Shown one piece after another: positions 16,968 to 25,149 of a DNA stretch of 64,000 nt. Source of the DNA: JBBRRP01 sp964609655 (lineage in GTDB: Bacteria; Myxococcota_A; Polyangia; Polyangiales; Polyangiaceae); assembly GCA_964609655.1 (NCBI GenBank), contig CAZSUA010000003.1, positions 1 through 64,000 on the forward strand. Reading direction: 5' to 3'. How positions within the stretch are numbered: position 1 is the stretch's first letter; each line of letters begins with the position of its first letter. Position numbers and translations under genes: made by a program. The notes under the pieces are model-generated. The model made no database searches, had not been told where the DNA came from, and saw only the letters and a program-made list of their open reading frames with translations.

Positions 16968-18695
16968 CTAACGGAAGGTGCGGAATAGGAAGTTGTTGGA
17001 TTGGGTGATGGCCAGCATGAGTTCACGGATATCCAACCCATTGGCGGCGAGCGGCTCCACCATGCTGTTGACAACAGGACGCTCACCATCCACACCGGAA
17101 CGACCAAAGGCCCAGCCGTAGGCGCGCAGCGCAAGGCATTGCTTGGCTTCCTGGCTCACAGCAAGCTTATTGGAAAGCTCGATCGCCCCCGTATAGGGGC
17201 CATCAATATCCAAAGAGCCCGTGACAGCGCCCGAGGCATCGACCGGCTTACCGCTCTCGGCGCTTCGGAATTGACCGACGCCATCGTAGTTTTCGAAGCC
17301 GAATCCTAGGGGATCGATGAGATGGTGGCAGCCCGAGCAGGCCGCATCCGTCGAGTGTTGAGCGAAGCGCTCGCGAGTGGTGAGGTTAGGCTGTGGCGGC
17401 TGAAGCGTGGGGACGATGGCCGGCGGAGCAGGCAGCGGCTGACACAGCAGACCGACCCGAACGAATTTGCCGCGTTTCACTGGGGACGATTCGCCTGGTT
17501 TAGAATGTGCGGCCAGCACTGAGGCTTGCGTCAAGAGCCCCATACGTTCACTCGGCTTGAGCGTGGTCTTGACCAAAGCAACTCCCTGGCCCGGATCGGT
17601 GATCCCATAGAACGAAGCCAAGTCGCTATTCACATAGGAGTAAGGAGCGGTGAGCAGCGAGCTGTAGCTCCCATCCCCTTCCCACACGACAGCATCGACA
17701 AACCGTGCGGTTTCTTGCTCCATCGCGCTTCGAAGCTGCGACGTGTACACCGGGTAAACAGCGGCATCCTTGCTCAGCAAGCCGAGCCCAAGCGTGTCCG
17801 CAAACCCGAGTAAGAAACGCTGAATGGAGGCCTTCGCTTGCGGCAGGCTCAGCAAGCGTCGAGCTTGTTGCTCGATCTGAGTCGGCGTGGCAAGCGCATT
17901 CCCATCCGCGGCGGCAAGTAAAGTATCATCAGGTGTTGAGGCCGTGAGCATGAATGCTAGCTGAGTGGCCACCTCGTAGGAGGAAAGCGTGCGCTGTGCG
18001 CCTGAATTCGGGGAGCCCAGCTCAAAGCGATACAGCAAATGGGGTGATTGCAGCATCGTCTGCACCACTTGGCGTAAGCCTGCTCGGTGATCGCCCCGCG
18101 TACGCTGATCGGTGTAGAGCCCCGTATAAACGGTGATCTCATCGGGCGTTAAGGGGCGACGAAAGGCGCGTTTACCAAACGAGCCAATGAAGCTTTGGGC
18201 GCACTCTGTTTCGGTCATGGGCGCGGGGCAAGCTGGAGCCGTGAATGCGTTCAGCGCAACCGAAGCCGCCAAAGCAGCATACGCGGTGCCTGCCGCCGGG
18301 GGCACCGTGAGCGAAGCGCTGAAATTGTCGAAGCCATTCGTCAGGGAATCGGCAGACAGCGCGTCGGTGGGAGTTCCGGGAGACCCCAACAGGCTCTGAA
18401 CTGTGTTTCTGTATTCAATGTTGGTCAGCCTGCGCAGCATCGTTGGACCCACCACCGCCCCGGCTGGCACCACGACAGCCATCCCACTTCCGCCGACACC
18501 CATAGCTACACCTGCCACTCCGGTGCCGCCACCTGCGCCCGTCCCGGTCCCATTCGGACCCACCACATTGGAGTTACTGGGCGCTGAACTGCTATTTCCG
18601 CGATGGTCTCCGCCCGCGCTTGTCGTGCAGGCAGGCAACAGGCTCAGGCATCCGAGGAGGGGTAGATAACCTAAATGGGCTTGGATCTTGCTCAT
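16968..18695 (-). CDS. DUF1592-family lipoprotein with CxxCH
   Basis: 575 residues with a lipoprotein signal (lipobox LLPAC), then a Gly/Ser/Val-rich linker of about 60 residues. The PSD3 (RRLTNIEYRNTVQSLL), PSD5, PSD4 (MLQSPHLLYRFELGS), PSCyt3 (DAACSGCHHLIDPLGFGFENY) and PSD2 regions are in family order. CSGCH could bind one heme c. It is the first gene of a two-gene operon with the DUF1552 gene downstream and is divergent from an AraC-type regulator. Confidence 0.88.
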   Translation of the reverse strand: MSKIQAHLGYLPLLGCLSLLPACTTSAGGDHRGNSSSAPSNSNVVGPNGTGTGAGGGTGVAGVAMGVGGSGMAVVVPAGAVVGPTMLRRLTNIEYRNTVQSLLGSPGTPTDALSADSLTNGFDNFSASLTVPPAAGTAYAALAASVALNAFTAPACPAPMTETECAQSFIGSFGKRAFRRPLTPDEITVYTGLYTDQRTRGDHRAGLRQVVQTMLQSPHLLYRFELGSPNSGAQRTLSSYEVATQLAFMLTASTPDDTLLAAADGNALATPTQIEQQARRLLSLPQAKASIQRFLLGFADTLGLGLLSKDAAVYPVYTSQLRSAMEQETARFVDAVVWEGDGSYSSLLTAPYSYVNSDLASFYGITDPGQGVALVKTTLKPSERMGLLTQASVLAAHSKPGESSPVKRGKFVRVGLLCQPLPAPPAIVPTLQPPQPNLTTRERFAQHSTDAACSGCHHLIDPLGFGFENYDGVGQFRSAESGKPVDASGAVTGSLDIDGPYTGAIELSNKLAVSQEAKQCLALRAYGWAFGRSGVDGERPVVNSMVEPLAANGLDIRELMLAITQSNNFLFRTFR

Positions 18696-18797
18696 GGCAT
18701 GGCTCCTTGACCGACAAAGCGCCGCCCACAGCCAAAAACAGCTACTAATGACCGGTGTCGGCCTGAATCAGAGTTACAAGGTAGCAATGGCAACGCG

Positions 18798-18815
18798 CAC
18801 TTTGTTGTCAAAGTG
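18798..18815. promoter_or_regulatory. Inverted repeat, candidate operator in divergent promoter
   Basis: A perfect inverted repeat, CACTTTG-TTGT-CAAAGTG, sits in the 162-bp region between the divergent DUF1592 gene and the AraC-family gene. Position and symmetry suit a regulator-binding site, possibly for the adjacent AraC protein. This is inference only. Confidence 0.4.
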
Positions 18816-18857
18816 AACTGCTTCTGCGTCTGATATGCTCAAGACGCGCGCCGTTGG

Positions 18858-19778
18858 TTGCGGGCTCTCGCGGCTGCTAGACTTCCGCAACCTGTGGCTC
18901 TGAAGCTCAACTTGTTCGGAAAGGCGGACTTCCCGCTGGCGGCATCGCCGGTTGAACCGCAAGGCGAGCTGGCATTGCACGAGCACGATTGCCTTGAGCT
19001 CGTACTCGTTACCGGCGGGCACGCGACGCATCGCCTGGAACTCGAGTCGTTCCCCATTGAAAAGGGCGACGTGTTTGTGGTCCCACCCGGCATGTCGCAC
19101 GGTTATGGGAATTGTCGCGCATTGGATCTGATGAACGTGGTGTTTGATCTCAAACGCCTAGAGCTTCCAGAATATCAACTCCTGCGGATACCTGGTTACG
19201 TCGCATTGTTTTCCCTGGAGCCTCGACTCCGGGTGCGGGATGGCTTCAAGAGCCGGCTCAAGCTTGACAATCAAGCGCTCGCAGAAGTGTTGCAGCTGAT
19301 CGGTTTGCTGCGCAAAGAAACTCTTGAGCGTAAGCCAACCTTTGAGCTGGCCTGCACGGGACTCTTAACCACTGTCTTGGTGCATTTAGCCAGGAGCTAC
19401 GCCGCCATGACAACTCCGCAATCGCAAGCCCTGATGCGTGTGGCTTCGGTGGTCGAATGGTTGAATCAGCATTTTGTCGACCCGATCGCATTAGAGGATC
19501 TGGCGCGCCGCGCTCATATGTCGAGGAGCACACTCGGGCGCTGTTTCCAAGAGTGTTTTGGCATGGCGCCCATGAGCTATCTGATCGACCTTCGGCTAAA
19601 GCAGGCTGAGCATTTGCTGCGCGACACGAACACGCTCATCCGCGACATCGCGCCGAGGATTGGGATCGACAATCCAAGCTACTTCGCACGTATATTCCGT
19701 AAGCGCACGGGTCTTGAACCGAGCGCTTACCGCGAACGGCATCAAAGTTCACCAGCATCCCTCCCCCCACGGCCCTGA
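18858..19778 (+). CDS. AraC-family transcriptional regulator with N-terminal cupin
   Basis: 306 residues from a TTG; an in-frame GTG at 18894 (294 residues) is an equally good start, as neither has a clear ribosome-binding site. The N-terminal cupin sensor (LHEHDCLELVLVTGG, IEKGDVFVVPPG) is followed by two helix-turn-helix units (LEDLARRAHMSRSTLGRCF, IRDIAPRIGIDNPSYFARIF). This RhaS/RhaR-like layout suits a sugar-responsive activator. It is divergent from the DUF1592/DUF1552 operon and may control it. Confidence 0.85.
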   Translation: MRALAAARLPQPVALKLNLFGKADFPLAASPVEPQGELALHEHDCLELVLVTGGHATHRLELESFPIEKGDVFVVPPGMSHGYGNCRALDLMNVVFDLKRLELPEYQLLRIPGYVALFSLEPRLRVRDGFKSRLKLDNQALAEVLQLIGLLRKETLERKPTFELACTGLLTTVLVHLARSYAAMTTPQSQALMRVASVVEWLNQHFVDPIALEDLARRAHMSRSTLGRCFQECFGMAPMSYLIDLRLKQAEHLLRDTNTLIRDIAPRIGIDNPSYFARIFRKRTGLEPSAYRERHQSSPASLPPRP

Positions 19779-19819
19779 AGCCGCTCCGAGGCTAGATCTA
19801 CTCAGCTCAGCTCAGCTAG

Positions 19820-20689
19820 CTAGTTAGCGCCGCCTGCGCCGCCACCGCTTGTTCCGGCTGAACTCATTCCACCAGCTGCACTCGTGCTGCCGCCAACGCC
19901 CATCGTACCGCCGGTGCTTCCGGCGCCGCCGGTGCCAGCTTGCATCATCTCGCCTGGAGCGGGGGTCGAGTTGAAGGCCACGCTGCGGCGCTGGCGGGCA
20001 GAAATCGAGCCACCTTCTTTGAATTGCGACGCCAGGGTGCCCTGATTGACGCGGTCGATCACCACCGTCACCTCACACGTCTTGCCTTCGCCACTCAAGG
20101 TTGGATCCACGTCAGCCGCGGGGATCATGATGGTTCCATCGTCGCCTGCTGTGCCGCTCTTATCCCAGATACAGGTTCCCGACAACGACCAAGAAACGTT
20201 GCCCATACCGGTCGGCTCCATCTTCAAGTTCACGTCCTTGCCACGCTGAATGGCGCTACCGGCAGCAAAGCCGTCGAGCGAGAGCGTGAACGGCGCTGGC
20301 AGTGTCACTTCAGAGCCTAGTGCACTGACGTCTTCCGACGCGCGGTTAAAATCGACCACCACCTTGCTTCCTCCGGCTTCCGTGCCGAAAGACGCCCGAT
20401 ACAGGCCCTGAGTGTTCGTGGACCCAAGCGCTTTCGATTCAGCCACAACTTTGGTGAACAGTTCGTCAGAACCCTTCAGCTCAAGTGGAGTACCGGTTGA
20501 ACTCGCGACGTGAAGAGCCCCCGTGACCACCGTCATCCCATCACCCTTCGCCTCAGCGATAAAGACCGCGTGAATGCCACTAGTCTTAATATCCGTTGAG
20601 TCGGCTGCTTCTTCGGTGCATCCGACAAGCCCGGCACTGGCGCAGACGAGAAGGCTTAAAGCGGAAAACCCAATAAAACGTTGGTTCAT
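19820..20689 (-). CDS. Secreted lipoprotein of unknown function with Gly-rich tail
   Basis: 289 residues from ATG at 20689, preceded by GAGGAG. A signal peptide with lipobox GLVGC is followed by a soluble, probably beta-rich domain (about 30-240) that I do not recognise. The last 45 residues are almost only Gly, Ser, Thr, Ala and Met (GGAGSTGGTMGVGG and similar), a low-complexity tail common in Polyangia surface lipoproteins. Having the linker-like tail at the C-terminus rather than after the lipid anchor is unusual. Confidence 0.7.
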   Translation of the reverse strand: MNQRFIGFSALSLLVCASAGLVGCTEEAADSTDIKTSGIHAVFIAEAKGDGMTVVTGALHVASSTGTPLELKGSDELFTKVVAESKALGSTNTQGLYRASFGTEAGGSKVVVDFNRASEDVSALGSEVTLPAPFTLSLDGFAAGSAIQRGKDVNLKMEPTGMGNVSWSLSGTCIWDKSGTAGDDGTIMIPAADVDPTLSGEGKTCEVTVVIDRVNQGTLASQFKEGGSISARQRRSVAFNSTPAPGEMMQAGTGGAGSTGGTMGVGGSTSAAGGMSSAGTSGGGAGGAN

Positions 20690-20895
20690 GATAACTCCTC
20701 AAGTAAGAAACGATGATCTTTGCTCAAAGCAAGCCATGGGCCAAGTCCTTATCCTGGCGAAGTAAAGCAAGCTTGTGGCGCTGATCTCCCAGCCTACGGG
20801 CCGATGGAGACAGATCTTCCCGGCAACTGGCTTGGGCGATTTTGCCGGTCGTCGCTCCAAGCGCGACTCCAAGATCACGGCTCAGGCGCGCTCAC

Positions 20896-21879
20896 TCAAT
20901 GCAGGAACCCGCGGATGGCCTGGTACCACACGTCGGCCATGACCTTGTAGCCAACGTCATTGGGATGGGCGTAGTCGACGAGATAGGCAGCACCGTACTC
21001 GGGGTTGGCGAGGAATGAGTGGTACTGATCAGCCAACACGACGTGCTTGCCGGATAGGGCGAGGCGATCCACGAGTGCTGGGATCTGGGCGTTGAAAGCG
21101 GCCAGACCATCTGGATTAGTCGGGATGACCTGCGCCGCGACCACGAGCGCATCAGGAGCTGCAGTAAACGCAGCGTTCAGCAGATTCTCCAGGCACACGA
21201 TCATCTCCCCGTTCTCGCAACCGTTAGTTCCTGCCATAACGAGGATGATTTGTGCGTTCCCGCCTGAAGCGTTCTGAACAAATGGCATCAGCTCGTTGAT
21301 CGCAAGCCCTGAGTGTCCTTCGTGCGCGGTCGGGAATGGCACGCCCTCAACGGTGGCCGGACCTCCGTTGCCGGAACCGACGAAGGTAATCGATTTGTGA
21401 TCGGCGAGTGCCAAGCGGAAAAGCGGAATGCGATAGCCCCCGCCATCGCTAGCGCTATACCCATCAGTGATGGAGTCGCCGAGCGCCATGATAGCGCACG
21501 GTGTTGGAGCGGGTGGGCATGGGTTAAAATCGCCAAGTGTCGTTGAGCTGCCGCCTGTCGTTCCGGCCCCGCCGTTCACTCCAGCCCCGCCTGTCGCTGA
21601 GCCACCTTGTGAGCTTGTTCCTCCCGTGATCGTTGCGTTACCCCCGTTGCCAGTCACGGCGCTTCCAGTTAGGCGCCCGCCAGAACCAGTGCTTCCGCCC
21701 GTGGCGACTCTGCCGCCCAGGTTTGAGGCGCCCCCTTGTTGGTTGGCCATGCCACCGGTACCCAAGCTACCGCCAGCTGACGTCGCCAAGTTGGCGCTGT
21801 CTCTCGTGGAAACGATGTGTCCACCGTCGCCGCAGCCCAGGGTCGTGAACATCAGTACACTAACAAAAGCAACGCGCAT
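20896..21879 (-). CDS. SGNH/GDSL hydrolase lipoprotein
   Basis: 327 residues. Start set at ATG 21879 because it gives a lipoprotein signal (MRVAFVSVLMFTTLGC); an upstream in-frame start at 21936 lacks that logic. A Gly/Thr-rich spacer of about 100 residues precedes a catalytic domain with block I MALGDSITDGY, block II GHSG, block III AGTNGCENG and block V DYAHPNDVG, so Ser, Gly, Asn and Asp-x-x-His are all present. The likely activity is an esterase or deacetylase on a polysaccharide or lipid, at the cell surface. Confidence 0.87.
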   Translation of the reverse strand: MRVAFVSVLMFTTLGCGDGGHIVSTRDSANLATSAGGSLGTGGMANQQGGASNLGGRVATGGSTGSGGRLTGSAVTGNGGNATITGGTSSQGGSATGGAGVNGGAGTTGGSSTTLGDFNPCPPAPTPCAIMALGDSITDGYSASDGGGYRIPLFRLALADHKSITFVGSGNGGPATVEGVPFPTAHEGHSGLAINELMPFVQNASGGNAQIILVMAGTNGCENGEMIVCLENLLNAAFTAAPDALVVAAQVIPTNPDGLAAFNAQIPALVDRLALSGKHVVLADQYHSFLANPEYGAAYLVDYAHPNDVGYKVMADVWYQAIRGFLH

Positions 21880-22069
21880 GATCAGTCTCGGTTTCCGCGT
21901 AGCCAATCCACGACCGCGTGCTGAGGAGTCTAGCACGATCGAATGCGGACAATGTTGCCATCCGAAGCATCTAATCCAGCAGTATCTAGACAGACACGTT
22001 GTCGCAAATGTCCTAAAATCTCCGCCGCGCGCTTGCGAGTACTTGTCGGCCGCACTTCAATGTGACGCT

Positions 22070-22885
22070 GTGCTGACCCATCCTTCTCTCCTCCGAGCCG
22101 TTTCAGACCTAGTTTGCAGCGTGGTTCGTGAGGAAGTATCTCCAAAATTTCAGAGACTCAGCGCGAGCGATGTGCGGAACAAATGGACTCAGGACGATCC
22201 GGAAGACGTCGTGACGAGCGTGGATGAAGCCGTGGAGTCGAGGCTAATGCCGGCACTGCTAGCCCTGGTTCCAGGTTCGGTGACCATCGGCGAAGAGGCC
22301 GCGGGAAGAACGCCAGCTCTTTTGGATCTTCTTGGAGGGTCTGATCCAGTTTGGGTCATCGACCCTTTGGATGGGACCAAGAATTTTGTGGCGGGGCGCC
22401 CCACCTTTGGCACGATGGTGGCGTTGATAGTTAACGGCCAAACTGAGCTCTCGGTGATTTACCTGCCCGAGAATGATGCTCTTCACGCCGTGGCGCGCGG
22501 GGTTCCCTATTCGATGGCGGAGGTTCCTCCAACGACAGCCGATCATAGACATCGAGGCATGTTGCACACGCATTACTTGGAGGCGTCGCTGGCCAACCGA
22601 CTTGGCACTCTCGCGCTCAGCTGCACGCTCCTCACACCAAGTGGCAGCGCTGCGGTGACGTACGCAGCACTAGTGACCAACCAGCTCGATTTCGCGTTTT
22701 ATGGCCGACTCCTGCCCTGGGACCATGCGCCCGGAGTCTTTCTTCTGCAGCAACACGGCGGCGTAGCTCGCTTTTTGGGGGGCAAGAATTACGAACCCAC
22801 TGTCACCCGAGGTCCACTCTTGGTCGCGCGAACTGAAGCGATCTGGAACACCATCGAACAATCGATCCGCTGGCTCCACTCTTGA
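22070..22885 (+). CDS. Inositol monophosphatase family protein
   Basis: 271 residues from GTG at 22070; the longer open frame upstream is antisense to the SGNH hydrolase gene and reads as Pro-rich nonsense. Metal-binding motifs are present: TSVDEAVE, IGEEAAG, WVIDPLDGTKNF (motif A) and LPWDHAPG (motif B, with His where Ala/Val is more usual). Substrates in the family include inositol phosphates, histidinol phosphate and PAP. With sugar genes following, a sugar or cyclitol phosphatase is plausible. Confidence 0.82.
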   Translation: MLTHPSLLRAVSDLVCSVVREEVSPKFQRLSASDVRNKWTQDDPEDVVTSVDEAVESRLMPALLALVPGSVTIGEEAAGRTPALLDLLGGSDPVWVIDPLDGTKNFVAGRPTFGTMVALIVNGQTELSVIYLPENDALHAVARGVPYSMAEVPPTTADHRHRGMLHTHYLEASLANRLGTLALSCTLLTPSGSAAVTYAALVTNQLDFAFYGRLLPWDHAPGVFLLQQHGGVARFLGGKNYEPTVTRGPLLVARTEAIWNTIEQSIRWLHS

Positions 22886-23034
22886 CGCTGTTAACCGCAC
22901 TAGGTATCGCGGTCCCCAAGCTACAAATTCAACCCAGGTGAGGCGAAAATGTGCGGTCATGGAATTCTTTCTGAACTGAACGCGGTGCGTGGGTCGCATC
23001 TGCTTTCCTGGCGCTTTTCTGGAGGCGCACACTC

Positions 23035-23373
23035 ATGATCCGCGTCGCCTTCACCATGCGCCTCAAGCCCGGTGGCCTTCCACAGTATCGCTACTGGCAC
23101 GACAACATTTGGCCTGAGCTTGTGAAGGAGCTCGAAGCCTCTGGCATCCACAACATGACCATCTTCGAGAATGATCCGGTGCTGTTCATGTACTCCGAAG
23201 TGGAGGATATAGGCACGTGGGATCGCCTCTGGCACACCGAGACGCACGACCGTTGGAGTGAGCTCATGAGTCCGCTCATGGCCATTGGCGAAGACGGGAT
23301 CGTGGAATCAAGCACGCTACGCGAGGTGTTCCACATGAAGCCCGCAAGCTGGAAGCGGCTACTCAATGGTTGA
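23035..23373 (+). CDS. rhaM: L-rhamnose mutarotase family protein
   Basis: 112 residues from ATG at 23035 with GGAGG 9 nt upstream. It matches the RhaM family in size and pattern: MIRVAFTMRLKPGGLPQYRYWHDNIWPEL with the active-site His, 'GIHNMTIFEN', 'WDRLWHTE' and the C-terminal 'LREVFHM'. RhaM interconverts the alpha and beta anomers of L-rhamnose, and some members act on L-fucose or related sugars. It overlaps the following SDR gene by 8 nt. No rhamnose isomerase or kinase is in the window. Confidence 0.82.
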   Translation: MIRVAFTMRLKPGGLPQYRYWHDNIWPELVKELEASGIHNMTIFENDPVLFMYSEVEDIGTWDRLWHTETHDRWSELMSPLMAIGEDGIVESSTLREVFHMKPASWKRLLNG

Positions 23374-24190
23374 GCTCGATGGGCGCATCGCAGTTGTCAC
23401 CGGTGCGAGCCGCGGCCTTGGGCGCGAGGTAGCTTTGGGTCTCGCTCGTGCCGGGGCGCAGGTTATCGGCGTGGCCCGCAATGCCGATAACCTGCGACAA
23501 ACCGAGGCTTTGGCGCAAGGAGCTCGAGGCTCAGTGGCGAGTTTAATCTGTGATGTTGCGGACATTGCGGCTGTCGCCAAGCTGGGTGATGCGGTGCGCG
23601 CACGCTTCGGGGATGCGGCTATTTTGGTCAATGCGGCAGGTGTTTTTGGACCTGTTTCGCTGATCGTGGATTCGGATCCTGTGGACTGGGTGCGAACCCT
23701 GCAGATCGACGCTGTGGCGTCGTATCTGACGACCCGTGCTTTCCTGTCAGGCATGCTGAACGCGGGCTGGGGGCGCATCATCAACGTCACGTCCGCCGCC
23801 TCGCTCCACCCTCCTGGACCCATCAATAGTGCCTATGGCACGGCCAAAGTGGCGCTCAATCAGTTCACACGTCACCTCGCCGCCGAGGTCGCGGGCAGTG
23901 GGGTCACGGCCAATGTCATCCACCCGGGGGACGTGCGCACCGATATGTGGGCTGATATTCGGGATAAAGTCGATGCGCTGGGCCCCATCGCCACAGCTTA
24001 CAAGCGCTGGGTGGAGTGGGTGGAAGAGACGGGAGGTGATCCGCCGCACAAGGCCGTGGATTTAGTGCTGCGACTCACGAGCGATGCCAGCGCAGATATC
24101 AATGGGCGCTTTTGCTGGATCGACGATCCTCTGCAAGCACCGGTCCCGAGTTGGGATGCGCCTAAGGACGAACGCCCCTGGGTGAAGTGA
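23366..24190 (+). CDS. Short-chain dehydrogenase/reductase
   Basis: 274 residues. Classical SDR: NAD(P)-binding TGASRGLG near the N-terminus, NAAG, and the catalytic Ser in NVTSAAS with Tyr/Lys in AYGTAK. It overlaps the mutarotase gene by 8 nt, so both are likely made together; a sugar 1-dehydrogenase role in oxidative rhamnose or fucose catabolism would fit. The coding sequence contains a perfect 14-bp inverted repeat at 23457-23496. It ends 2 bp from the convergent AraC gene. Confidence 0.87.
   Translation: MVELDGRIAVVTGASRGLGREVALGLARAGAQVIGVARNADNLRQTEALAQGARGSVASLICDVADIAAVAKLGDAVRARFGDAAILVNAAGVFGPVSLIVDSDPVDWVRTLQIDAVASYLTTRAFLSGMLNAGWGRIINVTSAASLHPPGPINSAYGTAKVALNQFTRHLAAEVAGSGVTANVIHPGDVRTDMWADIRDKVDALGPIATAYKRWVEWVEETGGDPPHKAVDLVLRLTSDASADINGRFCWIDDPLQAPVPSWDAPKDERPWVK
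23457..23496. repeat. Perfect 14-bp inverted repeat inside SDR gene
   Basis: Arms CGCAGGTTATCGGC (23457-23470) and its exact complement (23483-23496), with a 12-nt loop. In mRNA this would form a strong hairpin about 90 nt after the SDR start codon. Confidence 0.85.
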
Positions 24191-24191
24191 C

Positions 24192-25052
24192 CTAGGTTCC
24201 GCGTGTCAGTCGACGATAGGCGCGCGGTGTGTGACCCGTTAGCCGCAAGAAGACCTTGCCAAAGTAGCTTGGACCATCAAAGCCTGTGTCGAAAGCGATG
24301 TTGGTGATGGAGTGTTCGGTGCCAGCCAACAATTCCCGAGCGCGATCAATGCGCAGGCGATTCACGTACTCACCGACTGAAACTCCGAGTTCGGCTTTGA
24401 AGCGTTCACCTAGATAATTGGCAGAAAGCCCCGTTTCTTTGGCCAGATCCGCCATGCTGATCGGCTCTTCGGGGGAAGCATGCAAATAGGCCACGGCGGT
24501 CGCGATGGGTCCCGTCTTGAGCTGGGGATCGCCAGCTTGTGCCGCACGCTCAACGGTGAGTAGCACTTCTAGGGCCAGGCTTCGGCACAACAGACGATAG
24601 CCTGGGAGATGACGCTCAATCTCCCCACGCATGCGCTCGAGCAGCGAATGGACAGCGTGATCATGCGGCGGCTGTAGACTCACTTTGTGTTCGCGCTGGG
24701 CACTCTGCGAGAAGAAGGGCGCAAGACCCGGCAAGCTCACAAACTGCCGCCAATCGTCGTCCAGAAAGAGCGCTGGCGTAAAAATGAAGTTGATAATTTC
24801 GAGAGAGCCACGGTCCACCTCATAACAATGTTCATCCCCTGGCTGCAGGATATAGAAATCTCCCACGATGATTGGATAGGGGCGTTCTCCAATGTGATGA
24901 ATGCCGCGACCCCGAAGCACGTAGACGAGCTCATAAAACCTGTGGGTATGCACCGTCATCGGTCCGCGCTGTGAACTTCTGAGAACCGCCAGCGGAAGTG
25001 CGGGATCCCGCTGAAGGGGTTCCATGGCAAGCGTGGGCATGAGCGTGGACAT
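24192..25052 (-). CDS. AraC-family transcriptional regulator with N-terminal cupin
   Basis: 286 residues. The cupin sensor domain (HTHRFYELVYVLRGRG, FYILQPGDEH) is followed by a double HTH (MADLAKETGLSANYLGERF, ITNIAFDTGFDGPSYFGKVF, then TGHTPRAYRR). It is convergent with the mutarotase-SDR pair and divergent from the PhyH dioxygenase gene, so it may control either. Its layout resembles the other AraC regulator in this window, but sequence outside the HTH is quite different. Confidence 0.86.
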   Translation of the reverse strand: MSTLMPTLAMEPLQRDPALPLAVLRSSQRGPMTVHTHRFYELVYVLRGRGIHHIGERPYPIIVGDFYILQPGDEHCYEVDRGSLEIINFIFTPALFLDDDWRQFVSLPGLAPFFSQSAQREHKVSLQPPHDHAVHSLLERMRGEIERHLPGYRLLCRSLALEVLLTVERAAQAGDPQLKTGPIATAVAYLHASPEEPISMADLAKETGLSANYLGERFKAELGVSVGEYVNRLRIDRARELLAGTEHSITNIAFDTGFDGPSYFGKVFLRLTGHTPRAYRRLTRGT

Positions 25053-25065
25053 ACAGGATCCGTGA

Positions 25066-25080
25066 TATTTACCAAATATG
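25066..25080. promoter_or_regulatory. AT-rich inverted repeat between AraC and PhyH genes
   Basis: ATATTT-ACC-AAATAT lies in the 97-bp region between the divergent AraC and PhyH genes. It could be a small operator or part of a promoter. Short AT repeats arise by chance, so confidence is low. Confidence 0.25.
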
Positions 25081-25149
25081 CCGAGGACCGTGTGAGCAAT
25101 TTGGCTTTGGGTGCGATATAGTTTCTGGAGTTCCTACCAGAGCCGTAAT

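Noticed and set aside
21467..22069. Long plus-strand open frame upstream of the IMPase domain
   Set aside because: It is antisense to the SGNH hydrolase gene and reads as Pro-rich low-complexity sequence; the real gene starts near 22070.
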